Source: Alphaproteobacteria bacterium UBA1908
Lineage (GTDB): Bacteria > Pseudomonadota > Alphaproteobacteria > Caedimonadales > UBA1908
Assembly: GCA_002337525.1 (NCBI GenBank)
Contig: DDGG01000031.1
Location: forward strand, 35,051-99,050
Direction of reading: 5' to 3'
DNA length: 64,000 bases
Of this stretch, positions 62,784 to 64,000 are shown piece by piece (the first letter of the stretch is position 1; every line of letters starts with the position of its first letter). The notes below the pieces were generated by a model. The model worked only from the letters and a program-made list of their open reading frames with translations, was not told the DNA's origin and ran no database searches. A program made the translations under genes and the position numbers.

Positions 62784-62805
62784 TTTTATCGACCGATCGA
62801 TAAAA
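62784..62805. promoter_or_regulatory. Palindrome upstream of the coiled-coil gene
   Basis: TTTTATCGA (62784-62792) and TCGATAAAA (62797-62805) form a perfect nine-base inverted repeat around CCGA, about 140 bases before the ATG and about 50 bases upstream of the -35 box. It may be an operator. Confidence 0.45.
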
Positions 62806-63012
62806 TAAATAAATATTTTTGTTTTTTTTCAAAGGCTTGAAAAACTACCGTTATCAAGCATGGTAAAATATCATCTTAAAGTATTTTTCACATATAACCG
62901 GATTTTTTTATTGTAAGAAAATAGAGCTTTTTCATCGGTGGCTTTATCCATAGAGATACTTTTAAACCCTGCAAAAGGGCTTGCCTTACTCTCATCCAGA
63001 GAAGACACGTAT

Positions 63013-63128
63013 TTCTATGTCATCCAGAGCGAGACAACGTCGAGCGTCAGGATCCAGACTTCAAAGGGCCGATGCTTTGCAGAAAAAGGATACTGGATTC
63101 TTCAGTCGTTTCACTCCTTCTGAATGAC
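63013..63128. repeat. MITE-like intergenic repeat, copy 1
   Basis: This 116-base element differs from copy 2 (63875-63990) at about five positions. The ends are near-perfect inverted repeats (GTCATCCAGA and TCTGAATGAC), with an inner pair AGGATCCAG and CTGGATTCT, so the RNA or single strand could fold on itself. No ORF or transposase is inside. Confidence 0.75.
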
Positions 63129-63874
63129 GAATAGGTGGGAGGTGCCTTCTGAATGACGATGTAAGAGAGATACCTTCTGAATGACGGAACGAGACCCGTT
63201 TACATCCCGTCGTCGTGAGAAGACCGTTTACTCCATCGTCATCGTGAGGAGACCGAAGGTCGACGTAACGATCCACACGACCTGTGTCGCCATGGTAAAG
63301 CCACCAACCGTCGGGATCCAAAGTCTCTACAAAAGTCATTGACAGAAAACTCTTATAAAGAGATACTCTTTGTGAAGCGCTCGACAAGGAGCGGAGATGA
63401 TAGGCCGGCTCGGCTTTTATCCCCCTTTTGAACAGGGCTTTATTTAGCGTGACGCCAAGGTGTTAGAGCACCAAAGCGCCACTAATCACAACAATAGAAA
63501 GGTTATTGCTATGACTAAGAATAGTTTTAAACTAATTAGACCCATCGGTCTAGTCCCCTCCCACAGCTCCTTTACAACACGGACCGGATTATATTCCTGT
63601 CTTGCGTTCTGTCAAAAGGGGGCATGGGATATAGACGTGTTGGCTTAAAGGCTTTTTCCCGTAAAATCAGGTTTGTTTCTTGCCATTTTTCTGTTTTTAC
63701 CCACGGAAAAAATGCAACTGGTATACCTTTTTGAAAGAAAAAGCTGTGCTCTTCTTTGTCATAGGGGAGACATTTTTGTCTCTTTTGTGGCGCAGGGGGA
63801 ACTCCCCTGCTGACACTGATCCTGCAGGGGATTCCTTTTGCGTTGACGAATTCATCGTGAAGAAGACCGTTTAC

Positions 63875-63990
63875 TTCTATGTCATCCAGAGCGAGACAAC
63901 GTCGAGCGTCAGGATCCAGACTTCAAAAGGCCGGAGCTTTGCAGCAGAAGGATACTGGATTCTTCAGTCGTTTCACTCCTTCTGAATGAC
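63875..63990. repeat. MITE-like intergenic repeat, copy 2
   Basis: Second copy of the 63013 element in the same orientation, about 860 bases away, with about 111 of 116 bases identical and the same nested inverted repeats. Confidence 0.75.
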
Positions 63991-64000
63991 AGAATACCGA

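Larger units (their letters stand above)
62645..64000. other. Repeat-bearing non-coding region at the window end
   Basis: About 1350 bases without a supported gene. The first 300 hold the promoter and a palindrome upstream of the coiled-coil gene. From 63000 on, two copies of a 116-base repeat, plus fragments of a second repeat type (…CGTGAGGAGACCGAAGGTCGACG… near 63241, and AGAAGACCGTTTACT twice), make up much of the sequence. A 45-codon ORF at 63511-63648 has a weak ribosome binding site and no recognised product. Confidence 0.55.

Noticed and set aside
63061..63387. 108-codon minus-strand frame across the repeat
   Set aside because: It is the translation of the 116-base repeat and neighbouring repeat fragments.
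63511..63648. 45-codon ORF in the terminal repeat region
   Set aside because: Only a weak AAAGG upstream, surrounded by repeats, no recognised family; not enough to call a gene.

Overview
The window reads as a piece of an AT-rich alphaproteobacterial chromosome, plausibly from an obligately host-associated lineage of the Holosporales/Rickettsiales type. The assignment rests on protein families: a BamF/DUF3035 lipoprotein beside paired M16 peptidases, LspA and IleS; an alphaproteobacterial MsbA-like exporter; a LapB-type type I secretion ATPase; L21 with a lysine/alanine-rich tail; and a dispersed MlaA/MlaC/MlaE lipid transport set. It is an inference from gene content, not a phylogeny. No rRNA, tRNA, transposase or CRISPR array was recognised.

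Layout. 1-1592: 5' part of a LuxR-HTH/NB-ARC regulator on the minus strand, cut by the window edge. 2.1-3.8 kb: two-gene ABC importer (permease and ATPase, no binding protein). 4.2-7.0 kb: cold-shock protein, mutT, rsmD and a PutP-like symporter. 7.0-8.4 kb: small accessory locus with a LuxI-like acyltransferase, a possible 34-residue peptide and a divergent XRE regulator. 8.6-12.6 kb: cutA, a secreted protein of unknown function and an ArnT-like glycosyltransferase. 12.8-17.9 kb: complete type I secretion system (HlyD, LapB-like ATPase, divergent TolC). 18-19 kb: fliR and fliQ. 19.2-21.7 kb: rplU, rpmA, obgE. 21.8-23.2 kb: MFS transporter. 23.4-28.7 kb: the rod-shape operon mreB-mreC-mreD-mrdA-rodA. 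28.8-31 kb: ada and a secreted repeat protein. 31.2-37.1 kb: STAS-MlaE permease, clpP, clpX, lon. 37.5-42 kb: unknown protein, MsbA-like exporter, DsbA-like oxidoreductase, mlaA, mlaC. 42-46 kb: secreted M15 peptidase directly behind a full-length LuxR-HTH/NB-ARC/TPR protein. 46.3-59.1 kb: a long minus-strand housekeeping run (asd, ald, gpt, mutL, pgi, two M16 peptidases, bamF, lspA, ileS). 59.3-62.6 kb: tandemly duplicated secreted coiled-coil protein genes, one of them frameshifted. 62.6-64 kb: non-coding DNA with a MITE-like repeat.

The core is envelope biology and protein quality control: cell-wall elongation (Mre/Rod), phospholipid trafficking (MlaA/C/E), lipid flipping (MsbA-like), lipoprotein maturation (LspA), outer-membrane assembly (BamF), protein export (type I secretion) and proteolysis (ClpXP, Lon, M16).

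The accessory features most worth attention are: the pair of LuxR-HTH/hydrophobic segment/NB-ARC/TPR proteins, one forming a tight unit with a secreted peptidoglycan peptidase; the LuxI-like/peptide/XRE locus; and the duplicated coiled-coil protein family with expanding 78-nt repeats.
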